Source: Streptomyces sp. SirexAA-E
GTDB lineage: Bacteria; Actinomycetota; Actinomycetes; Streptomycetales; Streptomycetaceae
Reading direction: 5' to 3'
NCBI RefSeq assembly: GCF_000177195.2
Contig: NC_015953.1
Coordinates: 2,976,001 to 3,040,000 of the forward strand
DNA length: 64,000 nt
Part shown: positions 23,680-32,381 of the stretch, piece after piece
Position numbering within the stretch: the stretch's first letter is position 1
How the letters are laid out: every line of letters begins with the position of its first letter
Notes under the pieces: model-generated
What the model saw: the letters and a program-made list of their open reading frames with translations, nothing else
Told to the model about the DNA's origin: nothing
The model's database searches: none
Made by a program: the position numbers and the translations under genes

Positions 23680-25251
23680 TCAGTGCGTCAGCACCGGTTC
23701 CTTGCCGGTCTCGTCCTCCTCCGCGACGGCTCCCGCGCCCTCGGTGCCGTCGCCCTCCTCCTGGTGCGGCCGAGGCGCGGCCGGCAGGGCGAACATCACG
23801 AAGAAGATCACCGCGAGCACTCCGGCGACGCACCACAGCGACCGCTGGAACGCGTCCACGAACTGCCCCCCGAGCGCCTGGGGTGCCGCTCCGTCGTCGA
23901 TCGCCCCGAAGAAGACGACCGAGACGAGGCCGAGCCCCAGCGCCGTGCCCATCTGCTGCACGGTGTTGATCAGTCCGGAGGCCGACCCCGAGTGCTCCTT
24001 CGGGACCCCGGAGAGCACCGCGTCCGTCAGCGGGGCCACGATGAGCCCCATTCCCACACCCATGACCACCAGCGGCAGGACCATCTGCCAGGAGGTGATG
24101 GCCTGGCCGTAGCGCTCCGCCTCGCCTGCGTAGAGCAGCAGTCCGGCGATCATCAGCAGCGCGCCCGCCTGGAGCACCTTGCGGCCGAAGCGGGGCACCA
24201 GCTTCTGCACGGAGAGCCCGGCGGCGACCGAGACGGCTATCGAGAACGGGATCCCGGTGGTGCCCGCCTTCAGGGCGCTCCAGCCGAGCCCTGTCTGGAG
24301 GTAGAGCGTCCAGACCAGGAAGAAGATGCCGAGCCCGACACCGAAGGTGAGCTGTACGGCGATCCCCGCGGCGAAGCTCTTCACCCGGAACAGCGAGAGC
24401 TCGATGAGCGGCGAGCCGTCCTTGCGCGCCTTCTGCCGTTCGTACGCGACCAGCCCCGCGAACACGAGGAGGCTGGCGGCCATCGAGACGTGTCCCCATA
24501 CGGGCCAGCCCAGCTCGCGCCCCCGGGTCAGCGGGTAGAGCAGCATCAGCAGGCCGAGCGTCACCAGGGCGACGCCCGCCAGGTCGAGCCGGAGCGCCTT
24601 GGGCGCCTTGGACTCGGTGATGAACTTCCGCCCCAGGACGAGTCCGGCGATGCCGACCGGCAGGTTGATCAGGAAGATCGGCCGCCATTCCAGGCCGAAG
24701 AGGTTCCACTCGGTGAGCAGTGCGCCCAGCAGGGGCCCCGAGACGGCGCCGAGCCCGACGATCGCCCCGAAGAGCCCGAAGACCTTGCCGCGTTCGTGCG
24801 CCGGGAAGGTGGCGTGCACGATCGAGAGCACCTGTGGCACCATCAGCGCGGCCGTGGCGCCCTGGAGGATGCGCGAGGCGACCAGCATCTCGGGGTTCAC
24901 GGCGAAGCCGCAGAGGGCGGATGCGATCGTGAAGCCGGCGATGCCGAGGAGGAAGAGCCGCTTGCGGCCGTGGATGTCACCGAGGCGGCCGCCGGTGATC
25001 AGACCGGCGGCGAAGGCCAGGGCGTACCCGGCGGTGATCCACTGGATCGAGGAGAACGAGGCACCCGTGTCCCGAGTGATGCTCGGGATGGCGATGTTGA
25101 CGATCGTGACGTCCACCAGGTCCATGAAGGCCGCGGTCATCACGATCGCGAGCGCGAACCAGCGGCGCCGGTCCGCGCCCTGCTGTGCCGCCGGTTTCGT
25201 GGGAACCGCACGGGCGGCTGCCGCGGACGGCAGCGAGTCGGAAAAAGTCAT
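23680..25251 (-). CDS. MFS drug exporter, DHA2 (14-TM) family
   Basis: A 523-residue transporter of the EmrB/QacA group. Motif D1 LVDVTIVNIAIPSI lies in TM1 and motif A GGRLGDIHGRKRLFLLG in loop 2-3. The motif-C-like segment GAVSGPLLGALLTEW lies in TM5. The acidic tail DETGKEPVLTH is cytoplasmic. Probably proton-driven export of a toxic or endogenous compound. Divergent from a WYL-domain regulator 61 bp away, which probably controls it. The ATG lacks a Shine-Dalgarno site, suggesting a leaderless message. Confidence 0.93.
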   Translation of the reverse strand: MTFSDSLPSAAAARAVPTKPAAQQGADRRRWFALAIVMTAAFMDLVDVTIVNIAIPSITRDTGASFSSIQWITAGYALAFAAGLITGGRLGDIHGRKRLFLLGIAGFTIASALCGFAVNPEMLVASRILQGATAALMVPQVLSIVHATFPAHERGKVFGLFGAIVGLGAVSGPLLGALLTEWNLFGLEWRPIFLINLPVGIAGLVLGRKFITESKAPKALRLDLAGVALVTLGLLMLLYPLTRGRELGWPVWGHVSMAASLLVFAGLVAYERQKARKDGSPLIELSLFRVKSFAAGIAVQLTFGVGLGIFFLVWTLYLQTGLGWSALKAGTTGIPFSIAVSVAAGLSVQKLVPRFGRKVLQAGALLMIAGLLLYAGEAERYGQAITSWQMVLPLVVMGVGMGLIVAPLTDAVLSGVPKEHSGSASGLINTVQQMGTALGLGLVSVVFFGAIDDGAAPQALGGQFVDAFQRSLWCVAGVLAVIFFVMFALPAAPRPHQEEGDGTEGAGAVAEEDETGKEPVLTH

Positions 25252-25312
25252 GGGGAGAACTTAGGGTCCCATTAGGTCAGGTGGTGTCCTGTTGCACGGG
25301 CATGCTCTCCTC
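25252..25312. promoter_or_regulatory. Divergent promoter region of exporter and WYL regulator
   Basis: The 61 bp between the two start codons must hold both promoters. A repeated CCTAA half (TTAGGGTCCCATTAGG on the plus strand) and GGTCAGGTGGTGTCC are the only patterned stretches. Neither gene shows a ribosome site, which suggests leaderless transcripts. An operator for the WYL protein is likely here but cannot be drawn precisely. Confidence 0.4.
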
Positions 25313-26374
25313 ATGACGGACACCCCGGCACGACTGCTGAATCTGCTGTCGCTCCTCCAGACGCCTCGCGAATGGCCCGGGAGTGAACTGGCCGAACGGC
25401 TCGACGTGAGCCCCCGGACCATCCGCCGCGACATCGACCGGCTGCGTGACCTCGGCTATCCGGTCGAGGCGTCGCGCGGCTCGGTCGGTGGGTACCGCCT
25501 GGTGGCGGGTAGGGCGATGCCGCCCCTCCTGCTGGACGACGAGGAGGCGGTGGCCATCGCGGTCGGGCTCAGGGCGGGGGCCGGTCATGCCATCGAGGGG
25601 GTGGACGAGGCATCCGTACGGGCTCTGGCCAAGCTGGAGCAGGTCCTCCCGTCCCGTCTGCGGCACCGCGTCTCCTCCCTCCAGAACGCCACCGTGCCGC
25701 TCACCCGTGGCGACGGCTCCTCCATCGATCCCGGCACCCTCACGGTGATCGCCTCGGCGGTGACCGGGTGCGAGCGGCTGCGCTTCGCGTACCGGGCGGG
25801 GGACGGGACCGCGTCGAAGCGGCAGGTCGAGCCGTACCGGCTGGTGAGCACGGGCAGCCGCTGGTATCTCGTCGCCTACGACATGGCTCGCGAGGACTGG
25901 CGCACCTTCCGTGTGGACCGGGTGACCGAGCCGTTCGCCACCGGGGCCCGGTTCGCCCCTCGGGAACTGCCGGACGGGACCGAGGACGCCGCGGAGTTCT
26001 TCACCCGGTCCGTGGCGCGGACGCAGCCGGAGCTGCGCATCGACGTCACCTTCCACGCGCCGGCGGACTTCGTCACCGCGCGGCTGCCCGGCACGCTCGG
26101 CGCGGCCGAGCCGACCGGTGAGGGCGGCTGCCGGCTGCGTGCGGTCTCCGGCGACTCGCTGGAGTGGGTCGCGCTGCGGCTGGCCCTGGTGGACTGCGCG
26201 TTCGAGGTGCACGGGCCGCCGCAGCTGGTGGAGTACCTGAGCGCCTTGGGCGCCCGGCTGACCCGGGCCTCCTCGGCCTCGCCGGGCCGGGGCGTGGCCG
26301 TCCCGGCGGACGCGGTCCGACGACCGCGCCGTACAGGAGCGGACACGGAGCGGACATGGAGCGGGCATGGATGA
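25313..26374 (+). CDS. YafY/WYL-domain transcriptional regulator
   Basis: A 353-residue regulator. The N-terminal HTH_11 winged helix covers residues 1-60 (LAERLDVSPRTIRRDIDRLRDLGYPVEA). A WYL domain follows, with the ligand-binding segment containing RLVSTGSRWYLVAYD around residue 180. The C-terminal WCX-like domain ends near residue 320, and a Pro/Arg tail closes the chain. WYL regulators sense small ligands or nucleic acids. Divergent pairing with the DHA2 exporter suggests that it governs that gene. ATG 25313 begins the conserved HTH, and an upstream ATG at 25301 is out of frame. Confidence 0.9.
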   Translation: MTDTPARLLNLLSLLQTPREWPGSELAERLDVSPRTIRRDIDRLRDLGYPVEASRGSVGGYRLVAGRAMPPLLLDDEEAVAIAVGLRAGAGHAIEGVDEASVRALAKLEQVLPSRLRHRVSSLQNATVPLTRGDGSSIDPGTLTVIASAVTGCERLRFAYRAGDGTASKRQVEPYRLVSTGSRWYLVAYDMAREDWRTFRVDRVTEPFATGARFAPRELPDGTEDAAEFFTRSVARTQPELRIDVTFHAPADFVTARLPGTLGAAEPTGEGGCRLRAVSGDSLEWVALRLALVDCAFEVHGPPQLVEYLSALGARLTRASSASPGRGVAVPADAVRRPRRTGADTERTWSGHG

Positions 26375-26410
26375 GCCCCGACGCCGGGGGGGGGTGGGCG
26401 CCGGGGCTCA
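26372..26410 (+). terminator. Terminator overlapping the regulator stop codon
   Basis: A 14-bp inverted repeat with one mismatch (26372-26385 and 26397-26410) with an 11-nt G-rich loop starts at the TGA of the WYL regulator gene. It lies between convergent transcripts (hrdD from the other side). Confidence 0.6.
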
Positions 26411-26487
26411 GCTCATGGGACCGGCAGGAAGACCGGTCGTCGGGCCGGTGCGAACCGGCTTGACAGGGAGATTACGGGGTAATCGGC

Positions 26488-27489
26488 TCACGCCGCAGCG
26501 TCGAAGCCCGTGTCGTGAGCCATCTTCTTCAATTCGAGCAGTGCGTGCTTCTCGATCTGGCGTATCCGCTCCCGCGTGAGGCCGTGCTGCTTGCCCACCT
26601 CGGTGAGGGTCCGCTCGCGGCCGTCCTCGATCCCGTAGCGCATCCGGATGATGGAGGCGGTGCGGTTGTCGAGCTTGCCGATCAGATCCTCGAGCTCCTC
26701 GCTGCGCAGCAGCGTCATCACGGACTGCTCGGGCGAGACCGCGGAGGTGTCCTCCAGCAGGTCACCGAACTGCGTGTCCCCGTCGTCGTCCACGGACATG
26801 TTGAGGCTGACCGGGTCACGCGCCCAGTCCAGGACGTTGCCGACGCGCTCGGTGTTGGATCCCAGCTCGGCGGCGATCTCCGCGTGCTCCGGGTCGCGCC
26901 CGTGCTCGCGGTTGAACTCGCGCTGGACCCGGCGGATCCGTCCGAGCTCCTCCACGAGGTGGACGGGGAGCCGGATGGTGCGCGACTGGTCGGCTATGGA
27001 CCGGGTGATGGCCTGCCGGATCCACCACGTCGCGTACGTGGAGAACTTGAAGCCCTTGGCGTAGTCGAACTTCTCGACGGCGCGCACCAGGCCGGCGTTG
27101 CCCTCCTGGATCAGGTCGAGCAGGGGCAGACCTGCCCTGGGGTAGCGGCGGGCCACGGCAACGACGAGCCGGAGGTTGGAACGGATGAATATGTCCTTGG
27201 CGCGCTCGCCCTCGGCGACCAGCGCTTCCAGCTCTTCACGCTTCGCTCCGCCGGCTTCGCTCTCCACCTCGCCGTCGAGGATCTGCTGGGCGTACACGCC
27301 CGCTTCGATCGTCTGCGAGAGATCGACTTCCTTGGCGGCGTCGAGCAGCGGTGTGCGGGCGATTTCGTCGAGGTACATGCCGACCAGGTCGCGGTCGGCG
27401 ATCTCCCCGCCCCCGGCGCGAACACTGCTTGCCCGGTCGGTCCCGCCGGACTCGGCGGACGAACGACGGGCGACGGCACGGGTTGCCAT
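26488..27489 (-). CDS. hrdD: Principal-type RNA polymerase sigma factor HrdD
   Basis: A 333-residue group 2 (RpoD-like) sigma factor. Region 1.2 starts at DLVGMYLDEIARTPLL. Region 2 with core binding and -10 recognition includes SNLRLVVAVARRY and GFKFSTYATWWIRQAITR. Region 3 starts at LVEELGRIRRVQREF. Region 4.2, the -35 reading HTH, is GLTRERIRQIEKHALLELKK. The N terminus MATRAVARR followed by SSVRAGGGEIADRDL is that of HrdD of S. coelicolor, non-essential beside HrdB. ATG 27489 has AAGGGAG 4 bases upstream. A perfect sigma-R promoter lies about 60 bp upstream. Confidence 0.93.
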   Translation of the reverse strand: MATRAVARRSSAESGGTDRASSVRAGGGEIADRDLVGMYLDEIARTPLLDAAKEVDLSQTIEAGVYAQQILDGEVESEAGGAKREELEALVAEGERAKDIFIRSNLRLVVAVARRYPRAGLPLLDLIQEGNAGLVRAVEKFDYAKGFKFSTYATWWIRQAITRSIADQSRTIRLPVHLVEELGRIRRVQREFNREHGRDPEHAEIAAELGSNTERVGNVLDWARDPVSLNMSVDDDGDTQFGDLLEDTSAVSPEQSVMTLLRSEELEDLIGKLDNRTASIIRMRYGIEDGRERTLTEVGKQHGLTRERIRQIEKHALLELKKMAHDTGFDAAA

Positions 27490-27550
27490 GCGTGCTCCCT
27501 TGCTGAGTAGGTCGCGACACCCTCCCGGGTGCCCTGCATCCGATGGAAAC

Positions 27551-27577
27551 AACGACTGGAATCCGGACAGAATTCCC
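27551..27577 (-). promoter_or_regulatory. Sigma-R promoter of hrdD
   Basis: On the minus strand GGGAAT (27577-27572), eighteen bases, then GTT (27553-27551) match the sigma-R consensus GGGAAT-N18-GTT exactly. The predicted transcript starts near 27543, about 55 nt before the hrdD ATG. hrdD belongs to the thiol-stress sigma-R regulon in S. coelicolor, which agrees. Confidence 0.85.
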
Positions 27578-27637
27578 ACACCGGCCATTCACTTTCGCGA
27601 TCATGCAGTACCCTGTCGCCCTCCCCCAGGAGGACAG

Positions 27638-28240
27638 ATGCCACAGGTACCCGCAGATGTGCAGGTCAAGCCTGGAGTCGAGACGGATCTGGCAGCCCTT
27701 ACCGACCTCTACAACCACTACGTCCGTGAGACGGCGCTCACGTTCGACACGGACGCCTTCACCCCCGAGGAGCGTCTGCCCTGGTTGCGCTCCCACCCGG
27801 AAGACGGCCCCCACCGGCTGCTGGTTGCCTGGGAGGCGGCCGGCGGGCCGGACGACGGGACCGACACGGGTGCCGCCTCCCGGATCGTCGGATACGCCAC
27901 CAGCAGCCCGTTCCGCGCCAAGGCCGCGTACCGCACCTCCGTGGAGGTGAGCGTCTACTGCGCACCGGAGGCGGTGGGCAGGGGCATCGGCACCCTGCTC
28001 TACCAGGCCCTCTTCGAGGCGCTGGCCGACGAGGACGTCCACCGCGCGTACGCCGGGATCGCCCAGCCGAACGAACCGTCCGTCCGGCTGCACGCCGCCT
28101 TCGGCTTCCGCCATGTCGGTACGTACGCCGAGGTGGGCCGGAAGTTCGGCCGCTTCTGGGACGTGTCCTGGTACGAGAGGCCGCTGCTCAGCCGAACTGC
28201 ACCGACCTCTTCGCCAGACCCATCCAGAACCCGTCGATGA
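27638..28240 (+). CDS. GNAT N-acetyltransferase, phosphinothricin acetyltransferase-like
   Basis: A 200-residue acetyltransferase of the Pat/Bar/YncA group. DLAALTDLYNHYVRETALTFD is the usual N-terminal block. The acetyl-CoA loop is GRGIGTLLYQALFEAL, followed by GIAQPNEPSVRLHAAFGF and the YAEVGRKFGRFWDVSWYER ending found in phosphinothricin and methionine sulfoximine acetyltransferases. True resistance to such compounds is possible but unproven. ATG 27638 has AGGAGGACAG upstream. Divergent from hrdD. Its last 53 bp overlap the 3' end of the convergent dioxygenase gene. Confidence 0.9.
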   Translation: MPQVPADVQVKPGVETDLAALTDLYNHYVRETALTFDTDAFTPEERLPWLRSHPEDGPHRLLVAWEAAGGPDDGTDTGAASRIVGYATSSPFRAKAAYRTSVEVSVYCAPEAVGRGIGTLLYQALFEALADEDVHRAYAGIAQPNEPSVRLHAAFGFRHVGTYAEVGRKFGRFWDVSWYERPLLSRTAPTSSPDPSRTRR

Positions 28241-28967
28241 CACTGCGGCCCTGGTCGAGTTCGCCCTCCGCCGCGCCCAGCGTCACGAAGAGCGGGGCGA
28301 AGTGCTCGGTGCGGGGGTGGGCGAGCCGGCCCGCCGGTGACGCGTGCTCGAAGTCCAGCAGGGCGTCGACGTCCCCGGACCCGAGGGCGCGGTGCCCCCA
28401 GTCGTCGAACTCGGCCGACCAGCCCGGGGTGCCGCCGGCGTGGCGCAGCGCCGCCAGGTTGTGCGTGAAGAACCCGCTTCCGACGATCAGCACCCCCTCG
28501 TCCCGCAGCGGGGCGAGCCTGCGGCCGATGTCCATCAGCTTGCGCGGGTCGAGCGTCGGCAGGGAGATCTGGAGGACGGGGACGTCCGCGTCCGGGTACA
28601 TCTCGACGAGCGGTACGTAAGCCCCGTGGTCGAGGCCTCGGTCGGGGATGTCCTGCACCGGCGTGCCGGCCCGGCGCAGCAGCTTGCGGACGTCGTCCGC
28701 GAGCTTCGGGGCGCCCGGAGCGGCGTACCGCACACCGTAGTAGTGCTCGGGGAAGCCCCAGAAGTCGTAGACCAGCGGCGCGGTCGCCGTGGCGCCGAGG
28801 GCGAGCGGGGCTTCCTCCCAGTGGGCGGAGACCATCAGGATCGCCTTGGGGCGCGGCAGCTCAGCGGACCAGGCGGCCAGCTCGGCCGGCCAGACGGGGT
28901 CGTCGGCCAGCGGTGGGGCGCCGTGGGAGAGATACAGGGCGGGCATGCGTTCCGCGGTGACAGTCAT
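28188..28967 (-). CDS. DODA-type extradiol dioxygenase (LigB superfamily)
   Basis: A 259-residue class III extradiol ring-cleavage dioxygenase, similar to YgiD and plant 4,5-DOPA dioxygenase. Metal ligands are visible as His in YLSHGAPPL, His in MVSAHWEE and the conserved LDHGAYVPL and SGFFTHNLAAL histidines. It would cleave a catechol-type substrate using non-heme iron or zinc. Divergent from a MarR regulator with CTTGAA half-sites between them, an arrangement that suggests control by an aromatic ligand. ATG 28967. The 3' end overlaps the convergent GNAT gene by 53 bp. Confidence 0.9.
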   Translation of the reverse strand: MTVTAERMPALYLSHGAPPLADDPVWPAELAAWSAELPRPKAILMVSAHWEEAPLALGATATAPLVYDFWGFPEHYYGVRYAAPGAPKLADDVRKLLRRAGTPVQDIPDRGLDHGAYVPLVEMYPDADVPVLQISLPTLDPRKLMDIGRRLAPLRDEGVLIVGSGFFTHNLAALRHAGGTPGWSAEFDDWGHRALGSGDVDALLDFEHASPAGRLAHPRTEHFAPLFVTLGAAEGELDQGRSVIDGFWMGLAKRSVQFG

Positions 28968-29004
28968 GACACTCCCGTTCCTCCGCCGATCACGGTGTGA
29001 TCTT

Positions 29005-29063
29005 CTTGAATCTTCAAGTTCCTATGTCCGCAGACCTTAGCTGTATCTAGTTCAACTTTCAAG
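29005..29063. promoter_or_regulatory. Probable MarR operators between dioxygenase and marR genes
   Basis: A 14-bp palindrome with 6-bp arms, CTTGAATCTTCAAG (29005-29018), and a second cluster of TTCAA half-sites, TTCAACTTTCAAG (29051-29063), lie in the 118-bp divergent gap that is otherwise AT-rich. Positions fit autoregulation and control of the dioxygenase gene. Confidence 0.6.
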
Positions 29064-29085
29064 AAAAGGTCGTACAGTGGAGTAC

Positions 29086-29589
29086 ATGACCACGGCATCC
29101 ACCGGCGGGCCCCGCTGGCTCACCGACGAAGAGCAGAGCGTCTGGCGTGCCTATCTGCACGCCACCACGCTCATGGAGGACCACCTCGACCGTCAGCTGC
29201 AGCGTGATGCCGGCATGCCGCACATCTATTACGGCCTGCTCGTCCATCTCTCGCGGGCGCCGCGGCGCCGGAAGCGGATGACCGAGCTGGCCAAGGACGC
29301 CAAGATCACCCGGTCCCGGCTCTCGCACGCCGTCGCCCGGCTGGAGAAGAACGGCTGGGTCCGCCGCGAGGACTGCCCCTCCGACAAGCGCGGCCAGAAC
29401 GCGGTGCTGACCGACGAGGGGTACGCGATGCTCGCACGGTCCGCCCCGGGACACGTCGAGGCCGTACGCCAGGCGATGTTCGCCCGGCTCACCCCCGAGC
29501 AGGTGCGGCACCTCGGCGAGATCATGCAGGTCATCGCCGCCGGGCTGCAGCCGGAGGACACGGACGCGGATCTGCCCTGGCTCCGCTGA
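29086..29589 (+). CDS. MarR family transcriptional regulator
   Basis: A 167-residue winged-helix regulator. The N-terminal dimerisation helix is followed by HTH KRMTELAKDAKITRSRLSHAVARLEKNGWVRR and the wing EDCPSDKRGQNAVLTDEG, all standard for MarR. ATG 29086 has GTGGAG upstream, which is itself a possible GTG start at 29077. It probably represses itself and the divergent dioxygenase gene through the CTTGAA palindromes. The ligand may be phenolic. Confidence 0.92.
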   Translation: MTTASTGGPRWLTDEEQSVWRAYLHATTLMEDHLDRQLQRDAGMPHIYYGLLVHLSRAPRRRKRMTELAKDAKITRSRLSHAVARLEKNGWVRREDCPSDKRGQNAVLTDEGYAMLARSAPGHVEAVRQAMFARLTPEQVRHLGEIMQVIAAGLQPEDTDADLPWLR

Positions 29590-29605
29590 GCCGACCACGG
29601 ACGCA

Positions 29606-29644
29606 CGTCCGCCCCGGCTCCGCCGAGCGGAACCGGGGCAGACG
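29606..29644. terminator. Terminator between marR and MFS gene
   Basis: An 18-bp stem (29606-29623 and 29627-29644) with two G-U wobble positions on the plus-strand RNA and a 3-nt loop lies between convergent genes, 17 bp past the marR stop. Confidence 0.7.
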
Positions 29645-29684
29645 TCACGCGACGTCAGGTGTCACGGGTGCAACGGGTACGCGG

Positions 29685-31217
29685 TCAGTGGGCGACGACC
29701 GGGATCCGGAACTCGTCCTCGACACCGTCCGCCCGCTCCCCCGAACCGGCGGCCGGGCCCGTCGGTCCGGTACCGGGGCGCCCGGTGTTGATGAACGTCA
29801 CCGCGATCGCCGAGGCGGCGACGAGGATGCCGACCGCCCACCAGATCGCCGCGGCGAAACCGCTGACCATGGCCTGCAGCTGCAACAGCTGCGGGTCACC
29901 GGCGCCCGCGGCGTGGTCGGCGATGTAGGCGGTGGTGGCACCGGCGGCGATGGTGTTGAGCAGCGCCGTACCGATGGCACCGCCGACCTGCTGCGAGGTG
30001 TTCACCATCGCGGAGGCCACCCCGGCGTCACGCGGCTCGATGCCGTGTGTGGCCAGCGACATGGCCGGCATGAACGCCGTGCCCATCCCCAGGCCGAGCA
30101 GCAGCTGCGCCGGCAGGATGACGCCCGCGTACGAGGTGTCGATGTCCAGCTGGGTCAGGAGCAGCATGCCGACGGCGGCGACCAGGAAGCCCGGACCCAT
30201 CAGCAGCCTCGGCGGGACCCGGGTCATCAGCCGGGCACCGATCTGCGTGGACCCGGTGATCATGCCCGCGATCATCGGCAGGAACGCGAAGCCGGTCTTG
30301 ACCGGGGAGAACCCCTGGACGACCTGCAGGTAGTACGTCAGGAAGAGGAAGAGCCCGAACATCGCGATGATGGCGAGACCCAGGGACAGGTAGACCCCGC
30401 CGCGGTTGCGGTCGGTCAGGACGCGCAGCGGGAGCAGCGGCGACCTGACCTTCGACTCGGTCAGGACGAAGGCCAGCAGCAGCACACCGGCGGCGACGAA
30501 CGCGCCGATGGTCAGCGAGTCGGACCAGCCGGCCGACTCGGCGCGGGTGAAGCCGTAGACCAGCGAGACGAGGCCCAGCGTGGACAGGACGACACCGGGG
30601 ACGTCGAGCGGCGAGCGGTTGCGGCCACCGGCCGGCTCACGGATGACGAAGTAGGCACCGGCGGCGGCGAGGACCGCGAACGGGATGTTGACGAAGAACG
30701 TCCAGCGCCAGTTCAGGTACTCGGTCAGGAAGCCACCGAGGATCAGGCCGACCGCGCCGCCACCACCGGCGATGGCACCGTAGATGCCGAACGCCTTGGC
30801 GCGCTCCTTGGCGTCGGTGAACATCACCGCGAGGAGGGACAGGGCGGCGGGCGCGAGAAGCGCGCCGAAGACGCCCTGCAGGGCACGGGAACCGAACATC
30901 ATGGCCTGGCCCGTGGCGGCGCCGCCGAGCGCGGAGGCCGCGGCGAAGCCGAGCAGGCCGACCATGAAGGTGCGCTTACGCCCCCACAGGTCGGCGATGC
31001 GCCCACCGAAGAGCAGGAGCCCGCCGAAGGCGAGGGCGTACGCGGTGATCACCCACTGCTTGTTGCCTTCGGAGATACCCAGGTCGGTCTGGGCCGACGG
31101 CAGGGCGATGTTCACGATGGTCGCGTCGAGCACGACCATCAACTGGGCGAGGGCGATGAAGGCCAGCGCTTTCCAGCGGCTGGGGTCGGGAAGCCTGGTG
31201 TCGGCGATTTTGGACAT
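29685..31217 (-). CDS. MFS drug exporter, DHA2 (14-TM) family
   Basis: A 510-residue transporter. TM1 carries VVLDATIVNIALPSAQ (motif D1). Loop 2-3 has GGRIADLWGRKRTFMVG (motif A) and TM5 GGAVGLILGGFLTEYL (motif C). Probably exports an antibiotic-like compound. ATG 31217 is preferred, because the GTG at 31229 lies inside the AGGTGG ribosome site. The TetR gene upstream on the same strand, 228 bp away, is a likely regulator. Confidence 0.93.
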   Translation of the reverse strand: MSKIADTRLPDPSRWKALAFIALAQLMVVLDATIVNIALPSAQTDLGISEGNKQWVITAYALAFGGLLLFGGRIADLWGRKRTFMVGLLGFAAASALGGAATGQAMMFGSRALQGVFGALLAPAALSLLAVMFTDAKERAKAFGIYGAIAGGGGAVGLILGGFLTEYLNWRWTFFVNIPFAVLAAAGAYFVIREPAGGRNRSPLDVPGVVLSTLGLVSLVYGFTRAESAGWSDSLTIGAFVAAGVLLLAFVLTESKVRSPLLPLRVLTDRNRGGVYLSLGLAIIAMFGLFLFLTYYLQVVQGFSPVKTGFAFLPMIAGMITGSTQIGARLMTRVPPRLLMGPGFLVAAVGMLLLTQLDIDTSYAGVILPAQLLLGLGMGTAFMPAMSLATHGIEPRDAGVASAMVNTSQQVGGAIGTALLNTIAAGATTAYIADHAAGAGDPQLLQLQAMVSGFAAAIWWAVGILVAASAIAVTFINTGRPGTGPTGPAAGSGERADGVEDEFRIPVVAH

Positions 31218-31457
31218 GGGAGTAGCCACCTAGGGACGCGTGTGGACGCGAAGAGTCGTGATCGGTTCCGACGCCGGGGTACGGGTCCACGGCCGAACCG
31301 CTAAAAGGGTGTGCTGGTCCGGCGCCCTGACCTGGATCCACCGGTCGGGCCCCGGCGCTTCGTCGAGGGGTGGTCGGCCACGCGGACCGGCGGGGCCGGC
31401 GCGGCTGTTACGTCTGGCGTGTCTGTCAGGTCTGTCGGGTCCTGGGCGTCGCGGGCG

Positions 31458-32120
31458 TCAGTGCCCCCGGCGCAGATCCTCCAAGGTCGCCGCCGATCCG
31501 GGCAGTTCGGAACGGGCCGGAGCTTGCAGGCCGTCCAGGAAGAGCTGCAGATGGCGGTGGGTGAACCGGTCGATGTCCGGGCAGGCGATGCCGGGCAGCG
31601 GCCGGGTGAGCTGGGAGAGGGCGACGAGTACGTCACCGACGGCGATGTCGGTGCGCATCCGCCCCGCGGACATGGCGCGCCGCACGAGCCCCTCGACGGC
31701 CTCTTCGAGGCGTCGGCGCTCGGCGAGCAGTTCGGGATGGTCCTTGTCGAAGCCGCCGGACAGCATCGGGCACAGCGCACCGATCCGTTCCTCGGCCGCC
31801 GCGTGCACGAACCGGCTGAGCGCGGCGAACGGGTCGGACTCCGCCGCCGCGGCTTCCTCCGCGCGGTCGGTGGTACGGCAGGTGACGGCCAGGACGACCT
31901 CGTGGGTCAGGGCTGCCCGGTCGGGGAAGTTCCGGTAGAGCGTGGCGTTTCCCACCCCGGCCCGGCGTGCGACCTCGTCGAGCGGCACGTCAGGCCCGAA
32001 CTCGACGAACATCTCACGGGCGGCCGTCACGATCCGCTCCCGGTTGCGCAGCGCGTCGGCCCGCGGACGGGACGCACGGCGGTGCGCTTCACAGGTGGCG
32101 GCTTCGACGACGGTCTCCAC
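31458..32120 (-). CDS. TetR family transcriptional regulator
   Basis: A 220-residue repressor. The HTH is at about 27-70 (RERIVTAAREMFVEFG, then DEVARRAGVGNATLYRNFPDRAAL). The ligand domain ends with the SBP56/TetR_C-type block HPELLAERRRLEEAVEGLV. GTG 32120 with GAGGAAGG upstream. It lies between an MFS exporter (same strand) and a secreted protease (divergent), with palindromes at 32166-32202 that may be its operators. It probably controls the exporter and itself. Confidence 0.9.
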   Translation of the reverse strand: METVVEAATCEAHRRASRPRADALRNRERIVTAAREMFVEFGPDVPLDEVARRAGVGNATLYRNFPDRAALTHEVVLAVTCRTTDRAEEAAAAESDPFAALSRFVHAAAEERIGALCPMLSGGFDKDHPELLAERRRLEEAVEGLVRRAMSAGRMRTDIAVGDVLVALSQLTRPLPGIACPDIDRFTHRHLQLFLDGLQAPARSELPGSAATLEDLRRGH

Positions 32121-32165
32121 GACGCGGGCCTTCCTCTCGGCAAGGGGTTCGGTCCTCCGGACAAC

Positions 32166-32202
32166 CGGGGAACGTGTCCCCGTTTCGCGGGAACACAGGT
32201 GT
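32166..32202. promoter_or_regulatory. Inverted repeats upstream of tetR
   Basis: CGGGGAACGTGTCCCCG (32166-32182, 6-bp arms around five bases) and ACACAGGTGT (32193-32202) lie 46-82 bp upstream of the tetR start. ACACCTGG recurs at 32231. Candidate TetR operators. Confidence 0.4.
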
Positions 32203-32381
32203 AAACGGGGAAGCCCTCCCCGGTTATTTCACACCTGGTTGTGACCTACATCACCTCTCATCGGCCGGGAAACCCCTCCAACGGCGCACCCAGCGAGCGA
32301 GCGCCCATGACCCGTCACAGGCTGATCGCCAGAGCGCAGCCAGGGGCCGGCCGGCTGCCGCGGAGCCCGAAGGCGAGCCTC

